Below, piece after piece: positions 63,389 through 64,000 of a DNA stretch of 64,000 nucleotides. Source of the stretch: Paenibacillus dendritiformis (GTDB lineage: Bacteria; Bacillota; Bacilli; Paenibacillales; Paenibacillaceae); the NCBI RefSeq assembly GCF_015845845.1, contig NZ_LDIG01000062.1:1-64000 (forward strand), written 5' to 3'. The translations under genes were made by a program, and so were the position numbers. Position 1 is the stretch's first letter. Each line of letters opens with the position of its first letter. Below the pieces are notes generated by a model. That model was not told the DNA's origin, did not search any database, and was given only the letters and a program-made list of their open reading frames with translations.

Positions 63389-63555
63389 TGGGCCTCATCT
63401 CCTTTTCATCGGAAAAGAATCACCGGTCACGGCCGGGGCAATCCAGGCCGAGCCGACGCCAGTATATCCCATTGTCTGCCTGTCCTCAGTGCATTAGATC
63501 ATAGGGTCTCCGGTTCCGGCCGCTGACGCCTGCCGGACGAATGGCTTCCGGTCCG

Positions 63556-63998
63556 TCAAGCGCGTTCCGCCAGGACAGGCAAGCGGAAGCTCGTCATATA
63601 GAGCTGGTTCACCTGTTCGAAGCCAAGGGAGCGATAGAGCCGGATGGCGGGCTCGTTGTCATTGAACACTTCCAGCAGAACGTAAGAGGTCAGCCGGGCA
63701 GCCCTCCGGACAAGTTCAGCCGTTATTTTCGCGCCGTATCCCCGTCCCCGCCGCGAGGCGATCGTCCCGATGTTCCCCAATTCCGCCGCTTCCGCGCTGT
63801 ACACATGGTAGCCGCCGACCACCACCAGCTCACGGTCTTCGAAGATGCCGACGCATGGATATTGAAGCTCCTCCTCCGTGGAACGGCATGCCGCGCAGAT
63901 AGCTCATCCTTGCTGACATGCCCCAGCAAGGCATCCAATTCGGTCGTTGCAAGCTTTCGCAGCAAGGCAATCCCCTCCTTTTTATCGCCGCCGATTCT
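63556..63998 (-). pseudogene. GNAT acetyltransferase, 5'-incomplete and frameshifted
   Basis: The frame runs in from the right edge as GGDKKEGIALLRKLATTELDALLGHVSKDELSARHA. Then conserved sequence continues in another frame as EEELQYPCVGIFEDRELVVVGGYHVYSAEAAELGNIGTIASRRGRGYGAKIT (acetyl-CoA loop RRGRGYG) to the C-terminal part LEVFNDNEPAIRLYRSLGF. The change is near 63880. So one indel separates the two halves. The N-terminus lies outside the window. If the indel is real, the gene is inactive. Confidence 0.7.
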
Positions 63999-64000
63999 TC

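Overview
The window looks like chromosome from a spore-forming Firmicute of the Paenibacillaceae, most likely a Paenibacillus with GC in the mid-50s by eye. The evidence is strong AGGAGG ribosome-binding sites, a SigA-type sigma factor, a Bce-type bacitracin-resistance module, a bacillithiol-family deacetylase, MhqR- and Zur-like operators of the Bacillus type, and typical Paenibacillus carbohydrate genes (GH92, GH18, oligosaccharide ABC importer). No rRNA, tRNA, CRISPR array or prophage was seen. Mobile DNA is limited to a transposase tail at the left edge and a short dispersed intergenic element present twice.

Layout. 0-1.1 kb: transposase remnant, copy 1 of the dispersed element and a purine-rich low-complexity tract. 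1.1-2.8 kb: quinone/electrophile detoxification pair (mhqO-mhqD) behind an MhqR-like box. 2.9-8.8 kb: SLC13/DASS dicarboxylate transporter with a cre site, its CitST/DctSR-type two-component system, and a PAS histidine kinase. 9-14.8 kb: nuclease-family gene with an amber codon, half of a zwf gene, glutaredoxin, trxB, an atypical OmpR-family regulator, and two 5'-truncated genes joined head to head. 14.9-20.6 kb: five-gene ABC importer, probably for oligosaccharides. 21-26.5 kb: bceRS, bceAB and a lipoprotein. 26.7-32 kb: coaA, small genes, copy 2 of the element, an FMN-riboswitch-controlled EamA transporter and a SigA-like sigma factor without region 1.1. 32.2-36 kb: methyltransferase followed by a decayed block (BtrH-like, WYL and hydrolase remnants). 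36-46.5 kb: AraC regulator with a divergent GH92 mannosidase, Eis-like acetyltransferase, ABC-2 exporter, zinc alcohol dehydrogenase, an SOS-box-linked YdjM-like protein and a pentapeptide-repeat protein. 46.5-64 kb: CuA lipoprotein, GH18, fumC, EamA transporter, a 49-bp tandem repeat, cyclophilin lipoprotein, lactonase, pepF, bshB2-like gene, a glycosyltransferase/epimerase pair with an Arg/Pro-rich protein, a Zur-box CobW GTPase, rodA, a DsbA-like protein and a broken acetyltransferase.

Three themes connect the genes. Thiol and redox homeostasis is frequent (mhqOD, glutaredoxin, trxB, DsbA-like, BshB2-like, CuA protein). Carbon uptake appears to be under catabolite control (cre sites before the DASS transporter and the ABC importer; AraC with GH92). 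Gene decay is marked: at least seven genes are truncated, frameshifted or carry one in-frame stop. The most striking unexplained signals are six 11-bp-phased repeats before trxB, next to an orphan OmpR-family regulator; two independent head-to-head 5'-truncated gene pairs; the short SigA paralogue; the FMN riboswitch on an EamA transporter; and the dispersed intergenic element.
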